From: Entoloma clypeatum | Lineage: Eukaryota > Basidiomycota > Agaricomycetes > Agaricales > Entolomataceae | DNA: 64,000 nucleotides | Direction of reading: 5' to 3' | Assembly: GCA_963565915.1 (NCBI GenBank) | Contig: OY751485.1 | Location: 5,022,001 to 5,086,000 of the forward strand | Part shown: piece by piece, positions 10,285 to 22,505 of the stretch | Numbering within the stretch: the first letter of the stretch is position 1 | Layout of the letters: the number at the start of each line of letters is the position of its first letter | Translations under genes and position numbers: made by a program | Notes under the pieces: generated by a model | What the model was told of the DNA's origin: nothing | The model's input: the letters and a program-made list of their open reading frames with translations, nothing else | Databases searched by the model: none

Positions 10285-12270
10285 ATGTTCCCGTCTCTCG
10301 TACTCCTATCTGTCGCCTTCGCTGGTGCAGCTCAAGCGTGCACGAGTACCATTGACTCTCTGTCTGGTTCGTCGCTCGCACTCCTTTCTCCGATCGTCAA
10401 ATATTCTGAACGATAGCCACTGCGTACAGATGTTGCTGCCGCGGTGAAGTGCACCAGGATAAACATCAATAGCTTTACAGTCCCACCTGCGACAGCCTTC
10501 ACGCTTGATCTATTGCCAAGAACAGTCGTCAACCTGAGTAGGTGTTTTCAAACCATCCCCGGAAAAGTGATTGTGCACTCAACCCCCACGGTGCTATCAT
10601 CAGAGGGTGATATCTTCTTCGGGAACAAGAGCTGGTCGGGACCAATGTTCACGATCATGTACGTAATTTGCGTGGGACTGCTATCTTATTCCTTTCTTAA
10701 TGTCTCCCCCCTCTCGTCTCAGTGGCTCTGGCATCATATGTAAGTGTGATCGATACGAAACCTGCGGCACTTTTCTGAAGGTAACGTCTAGTTGACGGGA
10801 ATGGCCACAAATTTGATGGAGGAGGACCGTTCTACTGGGTGGGTTGTTCATTCATATTCCATTTCCAATGCTAATTTATGGTCAGGATGGCCAAGGTGGT
10901 CCATCGAAGCCTCAGATGATGAGGTTTGTTTCCTTCCACGTCTACGCCGGCAGGCTACTGATTTTCTTTCTTCGCTGCAGCATTCGGATGTCGGGAACTT
11001 TCAAGGTAGATAAGGTGGTTCTTTTCCAGGGCCATCTGATTCCATGACGCTCTTGCCTCTGTTTTAGGATCTCAGAGTAGTAAATTCCCCTGGGCGTGCG
11101 GTCGCGGTGGGAAACACTGCCCCAGTCCTCATAGAGAGCGTGACTGTCGACAACTGTACGTACCACATCGGCGATTTCGACTAACCTATACGATCCCAAC
11201 TCAATGATCGGCAAATAGCCCAGGGTAATTACCCGAACTCGCGGAGTGGCGGGCTTCCAGCCGGTAAGCTACGAATCCGGCAATGTCTTTGGAGCTCACC
11301 TGTATATGAAAACAAGGCCACAATACCGATGGGTTTGACGTCAGGGCCAACCACGTTACTATTCGAAACTGGTTGGTTCTCCCCGGGACTCCGTTGACTT
11401 ACAGTCGAGCTGACGCAAGCAATCTTCCTAGTCTTGTGATGAACCAGGATGATTGTTTGGCTGTCAACGCAGGTAGTAACATTTACTTCAAGAACAACAG
11501 ATGTGTTGATGGTCATGGAATCTCGCTGGTCAGTACCAGCCGCTTTGCCTGATGGTTTTTGCGATTCCTGAGTACTGGTCGTTTCAGGGTTCCGTCGGTT
11601 CGAATTCAATAGTCTCTGCCATTGTCATCTCTGGAAACAAAATCACGAACAGGTAAAACCAATAGTTTTTTTTTCTCTTCTTTTTTCAAAAACTGAACAA
11701 GTCGGGATGATATGCCATCACCTTAGCATTCAAGCTCTTCGCATCAAGACGGATGCCGTCGCCAAAGGAAGCATGGTGTCAAACGTTACCTATTCGGTAA
11801 CAAGCTTTCTGGGCATAAGTACTCTTGGTGTCTTTCTTACCACATTCTGCACGATATTCAGGGCAACATAGCAACTGGAATCAGGGAGTATGGTGTCATC
11901 ATTGACCAGAGCTACCCAGCGACTCTAGGAAATCCAGGAACGGGCGTGAAGATCGCTGTATGTTTGCCTGATACTTGTAATCTCACGACATTTCCTTCAT
12001 TGACATATGCCCTTTGCACTGGCAGAATATCAACTTTGTCGGGCCCACGAACACTATCAGTGTCAACACGGGTGCAAAGAGAGTCGCCGTCAACTGCGGT
12101 GCCGGTTCCTGCATAGGTATGGGTGTCCATCATCGTCCATTCCATGCCCCAGTCCCGTCAGATCTTACTTTCTTCCTGCAGGCAACTGGAACTGGCCCGC
12201 CCTCAAAACGTCAGGCGGAGTGGCAGGCCATATCAATAACGTTGGGCTCAGAGGCTACCAAGGGCAATGA
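10285..12270 (+). CDS. Secreted polygalacturonase, glycoside hydrolase family 28
   Basis: GH28 endopolygalacturonases hydrolyse alpha-1,4 bonds in homogalacturonan of plant pectin outside the cell. The protein starts MFPSLVLLSVAFAGAAQA, a clear signal peptide cleaved near the alanine, then ACTSTIDSL. The beta-helix follows with all four catalytic signatures: HNTDGFDV (NTD), MNQDDCLAVN (DD), VDGHGISL (GHG) and LRIKTD (RIK). It ends KTSGGVAGHINNVGLRGYQGQ-like before TGA. About 13 exons are split by 45-75-nt GT-AG introns; all joins I checked keep frame, for example exon 1 ending TCT-G and resuming AT-GTT after 10431. About 365 residues, normal for the family. No lesions, so probably active. Confidence 0.92.
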
Positions 12271-12927
12271 ACAGTGTTTTTCTTCGATGGATTTGTTTCG
12301 CTCCGAAGTGTTTCTGGAAACACCTCGTGATTATTTATGAAGTCTGCGATGAATCGTATAACATGTAATTTATTCCTCTTATCATTATACTTTATGGACA
12401 TGGAAGGAAGGACGATGGACCCGAACCTTAATGCAATGTCGAGATGCTGAGTTATGATAGGACCACTAACCTTGGGAAGGCATTCATCCAGGATCTGTTT
12501 TGGTTTTGGGCAGGTCCTTGATAAGCTCCTGACGCCACTGGCAGGCAACTTGAACTTATGGACTGTTCTGTCGAATTATAAACGAAAAAGTCCCAGCCTT
12601 TGTTTGATTGTTTATGAACTCCAAGCTTTCTTGATCCCGGCGTGTCACCCCCATAGGATCTCTGTTTTGACTCCAGAGTCAGGGCAGCCGTAGCGCGTGG
12701 GCCACAGATACTAAGTTAGTAGGCGTCAATCCTCCTTCAGGATGTATTAAGTATCCGGCAGCGAATCTCAGGACACGAGAGGACAGGCTCGGAAGGATAC
12801 TCAAGGGACAGCCAATTTGAAAAGCAAAAAAGAGGCAGCATCGGCAGGGATCCACCTCGACGGAAAGCGCAACCCAACTACCAAGACCTGTAGCTTCAGC
12901 ATTCAAACAATAACGACTACACGAAGA
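12271..12927. other. Convergent intergenic region
   Basis: Sequence between the 3' ends of the polygalacturonase (plus) and the fucosyltransferase-like gene (minus). I see no gene, tRNA or clear repeat. Confidence 0.4.
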
Positions 12928-14363
12928 TCAGAAAAGCGTGATGTCCTCAACACGTCCCCGGTCCGCTCCGAGCCTCAAAGCGATCACCTGCGTGCTCAGA
13001 CTCGAATACCCATTTCCGATGAACACCTCCGCCCTCCTCGCCAGCTCTACATCAACCGACACAGCCCAGTCAGCCTCGCCCCACCTAATCGGCACCATCC
13101 CCGAATGCGTAACGCGCGTCATGGGTCCGCCCTCCCAGCCGGCGCTTTTGGCGCGCTCCGTGCTCATGAGGGCTCTTTCTATCCTGTAGTACTGCGCGTA
13201 GACGAGTGGATGGTCCCAGGCTCCGTCGTGGAGGATGTGCATGGTTCGGAGGTGGGGCTTCGCGCGGAGCTGGGAGTCGATGGTGGCGAGGATGCGATCG
13301 AAGGATGGGAAGCAGTGGTCGATGACAGATGATTCGTTTGTGGTGTTGAGGGAAGGAGGGAAGACGGAGGGCTGGAGCATGGGTAATGTAGCCCAGGTGG
13401 TGAAGCCTGTGTGGCTTGCGACTAGGCCGAAACAATGATTCTCAAAGTCACCTAAGGAAGATGAATTGAGGGGTGGTGCACAGAATGAATTAGAGCCTCA
13501 ACGTACCACGTCGAAGGTGCATCGCCAGGTAAGGATCACCGTCGGTATGGGAGGGTTGAGACCTCAGTCTCAATTCGGAATGTGCGCGATCAGCAATGGC
13601 CTGGATCTGTTCGGACCATTTGAAGTAGTTTTCGAGATAATTCTGGAATGTTGGCCAGATATCGTGAAGCGCTGGGGAAGCTAGGAAACTGGGGGGGAAG
13701 AAGTAGGTAGTGAGTCCCTGTTGCGTCTCAGAATCAAGGACGTACTCCCAGCCAAGGATCCAATCGTCCACGATAACACACTTCTCCTGGCCACCAAGAA
13801 TCTGTTTCGCGTTCTCCCAGGCGGCATGATTCAGGGCAATTTGGACATGTTTCGTATATTCAGGAGAGCAGACCTCCTGGAACACGGCCACGCTGACGCT
13901 GTTCTTCGTGACGCCAGCAAGGAATGCAGAAAGGGGGATCAAGGCATTTTTTCCACGTGGACGCCATACGAGAGGTTGATATAGATACGTGCGCGATGCT
14001 TCTAAAGCTAGATGATGATACAGTAGGATTTCTTGAGCCTGACGAGCATTGAGTCCTGCGCAACTGAGAGGGCATCAGACATACCTGGTTGTTGAACCCC
14101 GCTCCCTGAAGCTGTCTGAAGAGGACATATCTCGTATCTCGAGTATTCCTGACAGACCCTCTCGACTCTTCGATTTCCTGCAGGAATAGTGACTTGTACA
14201 ATTCAGAGTTTGGCCGAGATTTGAGGAAGAAATAAGAGAGAATCAGAAATATTATAATGATGGTGATTAAAACAGGACGCAATAAGCGCCAACGAGTTGG
14301 CAGAGGGATGTGGTTACGCATGCATGGGGTACCAGGGCAGGATAGTGAAAGTACACGTGGCAC
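12928..14363 (-). CDS. Type II membrane O-fucosyltransferase-like glycosyltransferase
   Basis: The N-terminal cytosolic stretch (MPRVLSLSC..RNHIPLPTRWRLLRP) precedes one transmembrane anchor (VLITIIIIFLILSYFFL), as in Golgi glycosyltransferases. The luminal part has RYVLFRQLQGAGFNNQ, the typical opening strand-loop of GDP-fucose O-fucosyltransferases, and AMHLRRGDFENHC, matching the HxRRGD donor-binding motif. The end, SSLSTQVIALRLGADRG, fits the family's C-terminal S/T-Q-V segment. Introns split the gene after FNNQ (near 14086-14043) and after HLRRG (near 13493-13445), both GT-AG. About 450 residues. Substrate unknown; many agaricomycete paralogues exist without known acceptors. Translation could also begin at an internal Met (MRNHIPL). 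Confidence 0.8.
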
Positions 14364-14692
14364 TTTATCTCATACGTGTTTGCTAATTGTACCGGAACAG
14401 GGTGTTACTGCGTGCCGACAGTCGTGTAGGACGATAGGACCCCCGAAAGCATGCCTGATCTCGAAATGGCCAAAATCGGCGGTTTTTATCCGCACACTTT
14501 TTGGCAAGTTCTTATTCGGACGACCAGATCAGCCATTTCTGGAGGTCGATTTTTATCCGGACCTCAGGCATCGAGATTTTCCATTTTTTTCCCTCCCGCT
14601 GCGCGGGGCAGTCATTTAGGCACTCCCAAGATGTTTATAACATTGATTAGACCAGCTAATACATCTCTGGTAGCTACAGCACAAATTTACTT

Positions 14693-14912
14693 CGACTTAG
14701 CCTGATTTTCGCGTGCGACAACTTTCTTGACTGCTTCGATAACCTCCGGTCTACGTTCCTTCAACATCTTAAAAACTTCCGAATCACCTTCTGAGATCCA
14801 TAGACCATTCTCGGTGAAACTAGGTGCCTCAATGAGAGTGCAGAGGAATGCAGTGGAAGGAATAAAGTCGAAGCGTTTGACAGTAATCGCGCCGAAATTT
14901 TACGAGTGATTA
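14693..14912 (-). pseudogene. Coding-like fragment captured inside the 14435-15241 transposon
   Basis: The minus strand reads, in one frame up to a TAA, FDFIPSTAFLCTLIEAPSFT then ENGLWISEGDSEVFKMLKER and PEVIEAVKKVVARENQAKSK. The composition and sense of a real protein C-terminus are evident, but there is no start codon and the upstream part is non-coding. I infer a host gene fragment carried by the element, and I do not recognise the parent protein. Confidence 0.4.
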
Positions 14913-14957
14913 TTCATTGCATAGATCTACTACTATCTACATATGACAGACCAACAA

Positions 14958-15048
14958 GTGCTTGCAATAGTTCAACGTTCAGTCGTTGGACCGCATGTTT
15001 CACGCCGACTACTACTTTCAGGTGGTGCGCGGGTTCGAATCCTTCCCT
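14958..15048 (+). pseudogene. tRNA-Glu(UUC)-like relic inside the transposon
   Basis: An A-box-like TAGTTCAACG, a GGACCGCATGTTTCAC anticodon region and a perfect B box GGTTCGAATCC (15032-15042) occur in order. About 19 nt lie after the anticodon where a tRNA intron would sit. The acceptor ends do not pair and the D-loop is enlarged, so this is a tRNA-derived relic, perhaps from a SINE. Confidence 0.4.
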
Positions 15049-15553
15049 TGTCGAAGTTTTTATCCGGTCGAAAGTGAGGGGTCCGGCCCCCTTCCCAAGT
15101 TCTTATCCGGACACACGGATCAGGAATTTTTGCCAAAAACTGGCACTTCTTATCCGGACAGACCTCTGGGGTCGCTCAAGATTTTGACCAAATTTTATCC
15201 GGAGAGAGATCAGGCATCACGGGGGGCTTTCGGGGGTCCTAGGACGATTGCTTTCAACATATGCTTTTCTATCGATAAACATGGTACTTCACACATGCAG
15301 AGGACAGCAGATTGTCCCCTCAACTCGAACTGACTCTCCCAAATCAAGATCTTGTCAAGTAAATCAACGCCCAGCTGCCAGAAATCACCAAATACCAGGA
15401 TGGAATCTTATTGTCCAGGGCCACCGTGTCCGAATCATAAAACAAGGTTGTCCTGGGGATCGAGTTGTTTGACTCTGGTGTCTTTGAGAGTTTTGTGTGA
15501 TCTTGGATGATGTTTCAAACAAGTGTCTATCCAGGCGATTCTTCCCGCAACGA

Positions 15554-17058
15554 CTATCGAGTCGAGTAAGCAACCTTCTTACACCCATGTGCCTTTTTAT
15601 GATCCTTCCATCCCTGCTTCAAACACTCCGCATCGCAGAAAAACGCGCGTCCTTGACACGACCCTACAATCAAACCAGAAGAACATGAACACAAGTCCCA
15701 ACAAAGAACAAAAACCAAAATCGAGAGAAAAAGAAAAACCTCACCCCCACACTTCTTCCACCTCCCCGCAGACCCACATGTAAAACACCTCTGCCACGGC
15801 CCCAGCCTCGCCGTCTTCGCCTCATCCTCCAAATCCACCTCCTCAAAGCACCCCCCAGGCATATCCACCCTCAGCTGCCACACATCCCCAAACGTCCTCG
15901 ATATATAAGCCTTCCTTGAGGGCACCGAGTCCGTGTTGACGTACCCGCCAAAGAGGTACATCTTCCCCGTGTCCGGGTCACAGAGCAGCTGCGCCTGCGC
16001 GCGGTACGTTGGGAACCCGCGCGTCAGGACGTGTTTCCATTTGGGCTCTGTTGGGCCTGTTGGGGAGGGAACGGAGGGGCAGTGCATGAAGGTGTCGGCG
16101 TAGTAGGTGAAGGGGAACCTCCCGTGTTCGGTGATGGTGCTGAGGGCGGGGTTGTACCCGCCGAAAACGAACGTGTGGTCGAGATTCGGGTTCTGTGGGC
16201 AGGGCCATCGTTCAGTTTATGAACGAGCTACGAGGATGCGCGGCAAGAGCAACTAACGTAGACACACGCAGCCTCCGACCGAGGACACGGAATGTTTCCA
16301 CGAAGCCGTTCCAACCTCCATTTCCCAGTCTTGATATGCCAACTCCAAAAGTCCTCGTACGCATATCCCGGGTCGGCATAGTTGGGATCGCTGTGCGGAA
16401 GCCCCGACCGATTTGCTTCTCCAAAAATCAGGTATATGCGGCTTCCATCACGGTCCACCCAGCTAGACGCATTCTCCCTCGGACCCGGACACTCAAAATC
16501 CGCCACAGGCATCACAGTGCCTGACAACCGGCGCCAGGCCATCGTCTCCAGGTCAAGCTCCATGAACAGATTGCACCCCAACACCGATTTGCCGTGGGTG
16601 CCCCCAAACACATACAGCTTCTGCCCGACGATCTGCTGTGTCGACGCCTGCAAGTTGTAGACAGGGTACGGCCAATGCGCGGTGATCCCCGCCTTGACGT
16701 CGGCGGCCGTCTTCTTATACGTGGACTTGACGGAGCCCCATTCTTGTGCGACGAGGTCGAAAAAGTCGATCTCAGGGCGGCCAGTGAAGACGTAGGCTTT
16801 GTCTTTGTATACTTTCATGCGGAAGGAGAACCAGGGGCCTGTCAGTCCTTCGGAAGTAGGGTATGCGGGGAGAGGCTCCCAAGCCTCGAGCTTCGCGAGG
16901 TCGAGGCGCCACAAATCGCGGAACCATGGCCCCCGTGTTTCTGCTGCACCGCCAGCCACGTAAAGATGACCTGGAGGAACGCAGAGAAGACAACGTCAGT
17001 GGAAATCATGCCTGAGAACGAGTGACGCAACCTTTGTATATGAAACTGCTGAACGCAA
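15554..17058 (-). CDS. Kelch-repeat protein with C-terminal MYND-type zinc finger
   Basis: Kelch blades are visible as LYVAGGAAETRGPWF, QQIVGQKLYVFGGTHG, HTFVFGGYNPAL and KMYLFGGYVNTDSVPS, each followed by a conserved Trp/Tyr-rich strand, which predicts a beta-propeller for protein binding. The C-terminus joins CFTCGSAGRWKKCGG to SCQGRAFFCDAECLKQGWKD across an intron and then HKKAHGC, giving the C-x2-C...C..C...C..C...H..C pattern of MYND fingers. The stop is at 15554-15556. Introns lie near 16250-16198 and 15710-15630 and at about 17035-16977. The 5' end is uncertain: an exon reading LAFSSFIYKG lies before GHLYVAGG, but upstream sequence enters a TGAC-rich repeat, so the first exon is unresolved or lost. 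Confidence 0.75.
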
Positions 17059-17098
17059 GTCTGGCCTGTACAGTCGGCCCTTTTTTCACCTGCCCGGG

Positions 17099-17190
17099 TC
17101 AGGGCAGTCAAGTCAACGCAGTCAGCTGCGTCGTCATGACTCGTCTGACGAGTCATGACTAAATCAGTCACGTCAGTCACTATGTCACTA
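17099..17190. repeat. TGAC-rich palindromic array, left copy
   Basis: A cluster of TGAC/GTCA words contains a perfect hairpin: GTCATGACTCGTC at 17133-17145 and its reverse complement at 17147-17159 with a one-base spacer. The word GACGAGTCATGACT recurs in the right copy at about 18021. The array may bind a factor, or it may form the end of a decayed transposon. Confidence 0.5.
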
Positions 17191-17320
17191 GCGCTAGTCG
17201 TCACGCCAAATGATCGATTTGTCCTCGACTTATCTGCGTTCCATCCTCGTGTACCGCATTGTATTACTTAGTTCTCCAACAGAGATGATTGCTCATGTTC
17301 CCCTCCTTTCCGAAACGATG

Positions 17321-17971
17321 AGCCTACACTGGAGCTGGGAATACTTCGTCACGGATAGAAAGTTGTTTAAAAACAACAATTCATACAGGAATGCATGGTG
17401 TAAAGCATGCCTCGAGCATCACTGTACCTTGCTTCGACAATCCGATGTAGACGATGCCTCTCTAGGTATTGTGGGTGTGCCTCGTAGTGAAGATGAGCTC
17501 AGGGAACAAGGTAAGCAGAAGTAATTACTTAGCTAACGAGGAACATACAGCCAAGATCAATTTACCACCGATGGCAGAAGCCAAATATGATGCCCCATCT
17601 CAAGAAATGTATCTGTGTCTCACCTGATGTTAGAAACCGCGCCGCCGCCCAACTTACAAACATAGACGTGACGATGTCATATGCCACCGCGACCCCGGAC
17701 GATTGTAATTCCCCCATCCACTCTCCCTCCAGCGCAACCTGCCCCCGCGCGAAAGATTTCCATACCGCTGGAAAGACTCTTCGTATATCCAACCGAAACC
17801 AAAAATGCACAGGCGTCGTTGGATGCAATGGAGTTCTTCTGGAAAGGGGGGTTAGAGAACTTGGAAAGGGAGATGGAGATATTGTTGGCATCTGAGGCTG
17901 GAGCTGTTGCCGCTGAGGGTGGGGGAGATGCTGAGCGGCCGACAGTGAACTTCGTGATGGATCAATTCTAA
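17321..17971 (+). pseudogene. BED-zinc-finger-like transposase relic (hAT type)
   Basis: A frame starting at 17321 reads LHWSWEYFVTDRKLFKNNNS then YRNAWCKACLEHH, which resembles the start of BED fingers of fungal hAT transposases (aromatic residues, then Cys-x2-Cys and His). A plausible intron (17513-17550) leads to AKINLPPMAEAKYDA, after which the frame is lost. A second open block at 17681-17971 encodes a proline-rich stretch and LDAMEFFWKGGLENLEREME. No DDE catalytic core is present. I consider it a fragmentary transposon-derived sequence, perhaps with some exonised parts. Confidence 0.4.
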
Positions 17972-18020
17972 AATCAATCATACCATATATGGTAACATCA
18001 CACGAACCCTTTAAACCCTT

Positions 18021-18115
18021 GACGAGTCATGACTCGGGTGACTGCGTCAATTGGAGTCTGACCGGGTCAGACGAGGGTCATGACAACGCTGACTGGAGGT
18101 TGATGACACTGCGCG
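18021..18115. repeat. TGAC-rich palindromic array, right copy
   Basis: Shares GACGAGTCATGACTC with the array at 17099-17190 and includes the palindrome CGAGTCATGACTCG and the hairpin GTCTGACC-G-GGTCAGAC at 18056-18072. Together the two arrays bracket the BED-like relic at a distance of about 0.9 kb. Confidence 0.45.
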
Positions 18116-19897
18116 TGGTCCCAGCGCTGATTGTGGGAAGGCTAGGTGGTTTCAATCGTCATCACGATCATCGTTGGAGGCATCGTTCACTGCTCATGCA
18201 CGACGACGTCTGTTGACCTCTGGATTCCACTCAATGGTGGATACCAACACGTATTATCCATTCCTGTGGAAACGTGCTGGCAGGACTTTTCATTGCATCC
18301 TCTCAAATGGTTACGTTTTCTCGGTTACGCGATTTACGGTCCATCTCAACCTCACCTCGTGGCCAAGAGATCGTCAATTACGACCAAACTCCTGTCTTCT
18401 CGATTATTACTATGTATCTGTATCCCAAGGTAAGTCATGTTCTACCACAATCTCAACGACAGACCACCGTTTGCTTGATCCCAATGCGATGGATGACAGA
18501 ACCTCAAATTTATCATCGCCAGCAGGATGACTGGTAATCTGGTGAAAGCAGATGTGCATCCTTCCTTACTTAAGGGAGACTAGGTGTGTCCTGAATACCT
18601 CTCGCATCAGTCAGATTTATCATTTCAAAATCAAGTACATGGTCAACATTGTCGCACATAGAGGTACACCACTTGACCCACCCTTGACCAGCATCGATGA
18701 TATGTACCAAACGCGATCCTACTTTACGGCCCGCTGCACTTCGCGTTTGGCAACTCCACGGTTGCTTTTTTGCGGGTGGGTTATAAAGCCCAACAACGGT
18801 GCCAGTGATTGACCTGGAAATGATTGCTCAGACACCCGATTTTGCGATGACTCGAGGACGTAGCCTTCACGTCGTCATTGGGCGGCTCCACTGTCGCGCC
18901 ATCGGTCGCGACCAGTCGTCTCACATTTCAGAACTTTGCCTCTCCAGATTGTCTTATCACACGAGGAATAGTACCCCACAACTCGGATGCAAGACAACCA
19001 AATAGTGATGACTGGCCACCACAGTTTCTCTTCGACGTTGGTCTACGGTCGTGCCGCCCTCAAGACATGGGGTCTGAAACGCATTCCGGGATCTCCCTGC
19101 ACAACAAGTCGGGATATCTATCATGGTAGTGGGGACGATTTCGAAGGGGGCAGCATCTCGGCGGGCCTTCAGCGGAATAAGACAATCCGCCAGGGGGAAG
19201 TAACCCGCGGCGAACGCGCAGCGAGGCGGGTAGCAAATCGAGAGGACGCGCAAGATGGCCAGGTAGATATGCTCGACATAGTACTTGGGTTGTGGATGCA
19301 CAGTGGAAGGCAGGCAATGCATGAAGCATATGTGATGAAGGCGGAGGAAACCCGGGAAAAAGTCCAACGATGGATTCAACCTCAGGCCTCAGGCCTCAGG
19401 GGGATGGCAGGGGGTTTGTGATGAGTATGTGGATGAACTAGCAATCAAGGATTCATTTGACCGCATGGGTGACACTGAGGAGAATGACCGGTTTTATGGT
19501 CGCATAGAACATGATACAGCAACATCGCTGAAAATTTTCCACCAGGCTGGTCTCACCACTGTACAGGTGACACTCGCCACGACATCACAAACAAAATTAA
19601 AAGCTGATACGAGAAAATTCTCCTCGGTACCTTGAATGAATTCTGCAAGGAAAGTCAGTCATTCGGTGATCAAGGTACTGGCAGGTAAACTGTATACTGC
19701 CCCACTTGTGCCTTTGCCATCCTGAACATAACATGAGTGAATGACCCACCCAACAGAAAGTGTCGATTTGAGGTCAACGACACAGTCGCTGATCCCAAAA
19801 TTGGAATGGTCGCGTACGAAGAGACACGTGTACGGGCACTTTCCCAGTATTTCATGCTCTGAGCACTCCGCTGAGCGCTCATCCGCTCATCCTTGTC
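18116..19897. other. Low-signal region with scattered open frames
   Basis: Overlapping frames of 60-144 codons occur on both strands (for example plus 18987-19421 and minus 18957-19379) with no domain and no consistent splicing. A triple CCTCAGG repeat lies at about 19380-19400. A lineage-specific gene could be hidden here, but I cannot support a model. Confidence 0.3.
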
Positions 19898-22385
19898 ATG
19901 GCCGCTACGACGTCCGTCTCCCCACCAGGTTCTCCCCAGAGCCGTCGACGTAAACTACGGCGTCGTTTCTCGTCTGTTTCTCCTATTCCAAAGGAATGGA
20001 ATCGTGCCTTGGCCTCCGCTCCCGTCGTAAACCTCTCCAAGCGCGACACCAGGCGTGAATCTCTGACATTGGGGCGCTCCTTCCATCGCTCACGGCGTAG
20101 CGACGAATTTGAGACGGAGGATGAGATAGAGAACTTCGCTGGGTCGTTCCATTCGACCCCTTCATTTCGACATGTGCTGCAGAAGGACGACGACAAGTCA
20201 ATACCGCTGCTGTACTCATCACTACCGCCCAGCCCAATATGTGCCTCACCCGCGCCCCTCGTCTTTGAGCCCGAGCCACCTCCGGCTCCAATTCCACTCT
20301 CGCCGTCGTCGTCGTTTCAGTCAGACCTCGGAAAGGTGACACCACCAGAATCGGCACTCTTCTCGTTATGGGATTATTTGAGGGAGGAGCTTTTGGCCAC
20401 GGACTTTGACTCTCACCAAGAACTCAAATGGGACAGAGTGAGGAACTTTCTTAGTATCCCACTCGCCATGGAAAAGGTGCGTCGGATTCAAGTCTATCCA
20501 CCCGACCTCTAGTTGACCGACATCTACCTACCTTCCTAGATCATTGGATTCGGATTCATCGTCTGCTTCGACTCATTCCTGTACACATTTACAATCCTCC
20601 CCATACGCTTCCTATTAGCCTTCTTCCGGCTCCTCTTCAATTTCGGTCGCTTTTCGGTTCCTCCACTCCCACCATCCCAGAAGGCCGACATCCTGCGCGC
20701 ACTTCTCCTTATCGTCTCGGTCCTCATTCTGAACCCCCTGACGGATGCGAGCAAGATCTACCACACCATCCGCGGACAAGACACCATCAAACTGTATGTC
20801 ATCTTCAATGCCCTCGAAGTATGCTCAATTTTTTCACGTTTGACATTCGCCAGTTGAACCTCGTCTATCTGTCTAGATTGGCGACCGCCTGTGCGCTTCT
20901 ATCGGACAGGACATCATCGACTGCCTCTTCTCTCGGTCGACGTTAGAGCCTTTGTCCCACAGGTTACCGGTAACCACACAAACCTTTCGCCCCATTCTGT
21001 TCTTCATCCTGGCGACGTTTTACAATGGTAACTTCATCGTCATGCGACAAATTCCTCTGAACTCATCCCTGCTAGTATCACACGCACTGGTCATGGTTTA
21101 TCAACTGATCGCCCTCAATGTCGCCATTAACTCTTACGATCACGCCTTACTCACACTGCTTGTCTCAAATCAATTTGTAGAGATCAAAGGGAGTGTGTTC
21201 AAGAAGTTCGAAAAGGATAGTCTCTTTCAGATTACATGTGCAGGTGCGCAGTAAACCATCTCCTTATCCTCATATTCTCAACATCAGAATGATAGATATT
21301 GTCGAGCGCTTCTCACTAGCGCTGATGTTATGTATGGTTGCCTTTCGTAACCTGATAGAACTCAGTGGCTCCGAGTTCGACTTTACAGAGGGATTCTTTC
21401 TCCCAAAGAGTTTTGGTTGGTTTAGAGGGAACAACGTCTTGTGGACCATATCTTATGTAGGGCTCTCTCATAGCAATCTTCTTCACTATTGACGACGCCA
21501 CTCAGCCAGTATTAACAGTTATGATCTCAGAAATGCTCGTCGACTGGCTGAAACACGCCTTCATCACCAAGTTCAACCACATCCGCCCCTCGGTATATGA
21601 ACGCTACATAGACGTCCTCTGTCGCGATCTCGCCAGCGGAAGCGCCGCCGGCCGCCGGGGCGCTCGCAAGGTACCCCATCCATCCTCTCCTTTTCATCGA
21701 GAACTCCCAACAAATTGAGATTTTTGCAACGTTCTTTTAGCACACATATGTCGACCAATCTCCACTCGTCGCACGCAGACTCGGGTTTGCATCGCTCCCG
21801 CTAGCGGTGATCGCCATCCTCATCGGCACCCAGTCCGTCACGTTGATGCTGTCCGCGCGCTATGATTCGTTGCCTGCATGGACCGTCCCGGCGGATGACA
21901 GGTTTGTTCGGTACCTCACTTGGGGGGGTATAGGACTGTTGTTTTGGCTTTGGTGTGTGTTCGGTCCCTTGTTTTTATCTCCTGCAAAGACCGCGTATTC
22001 ATTGTGGACTGGGTAGTTTCGTCGTGATCAAGGTCATCATCGGTGTCAACCTATTGAGTTACGCCGCGAAGAGACGCGAGGGGATGGAAGCGAGGGAGGC
22101 GGCGGATGCGGTTAATGATTTTGGGCGAGATCCGATTGGGGAAGGGAAGGAGGAACAGGTTCGATTCGACTCTCCCCATTCTTCTATCGTCATCTCGAGA
22201 CTTTTGCTGAAGTTTTCCTTTGCAAGGTGTATAACAAGAAACTGAAGACTTTGCTGGATAATGAACAGGACGATGCACCTCGGACGGCAGAGATGGGTGA
22301 GAACAAGCCAGGGCAAACAGGGAAGAAGGGGCGGGTGAAGCTAGAGGACTTGACAAGGTATACGATGGTGAAGCGGATTTGGTAG
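19898..22385 (+). CDS. EMP65: TAPT1/EMP65-family multi-pass membrane protein
   Basis: TAPT1-family proteins (yeast Emp65, human TAPT1) are ER-associated multi-span membrane proteins linked to protein quality control and ciliary trafficking. A disordered Ser/Pro-rich N-terminus (about 170 residues) leads to LWDYLREELLATDFDSHQE, then several hydrophobic spans. Family blocks are clear: QIPLNSSLLVSHALVM, LLVSNQFVEIKGSVFKKFEK, DIVERFSLALML, and SEMLVDWLKHAFITKFNHIR. Seven GT-AG introns (the first at 20477-20539) join eight exons in frame. The tail is charged (MVKRIW before TAG at 22383-22385). Length about 690 residues. No defects seen. Confidence 0.9.
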
Positions 22386-22505
22386 ATTCATGGCTAGCGG
22401 ATATATACATCCTAGGTCAATGCGTAATGTACTCCACCGCACAGTTTGACTAACCTACCAGTAGTAGAAGTAGCAAAAGAATGGAGGTTTTCCGTTACGG
22501 TTGTA

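Larger units (their letters stand above)
14427..15247. mobile_element. Non-autonomous DNA transposon with inverted ends and direct target repeat
   Basis: The element spans 14435-15241. Its ends are inverted repeats: TAGGACCCCCGAAAGC at the left and its reverse complement at the right, followed inward by ATGCCTGATCTC on both sides. It is flanked by GGACGA, or TAGGACGA if the shared TA is counted, at 14427-14434 and 15240-15247. An 8-bp duplication would suit hAT, but the boundary is ambiguous. Seven copies of a TTATCCGGAC-like decamer occur near both ends in the same orientation. There is no transposase. Inside are a minus-strand coding-like fragment and a tRNA-like relic. Confidence 0.8.

Noticed and set aside
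18957..19421. Overlapping 140-144-codon frames on both strands
   Set aside because: Each could be coding, but neither shows a domain or consistent splicing, so I could not choose.
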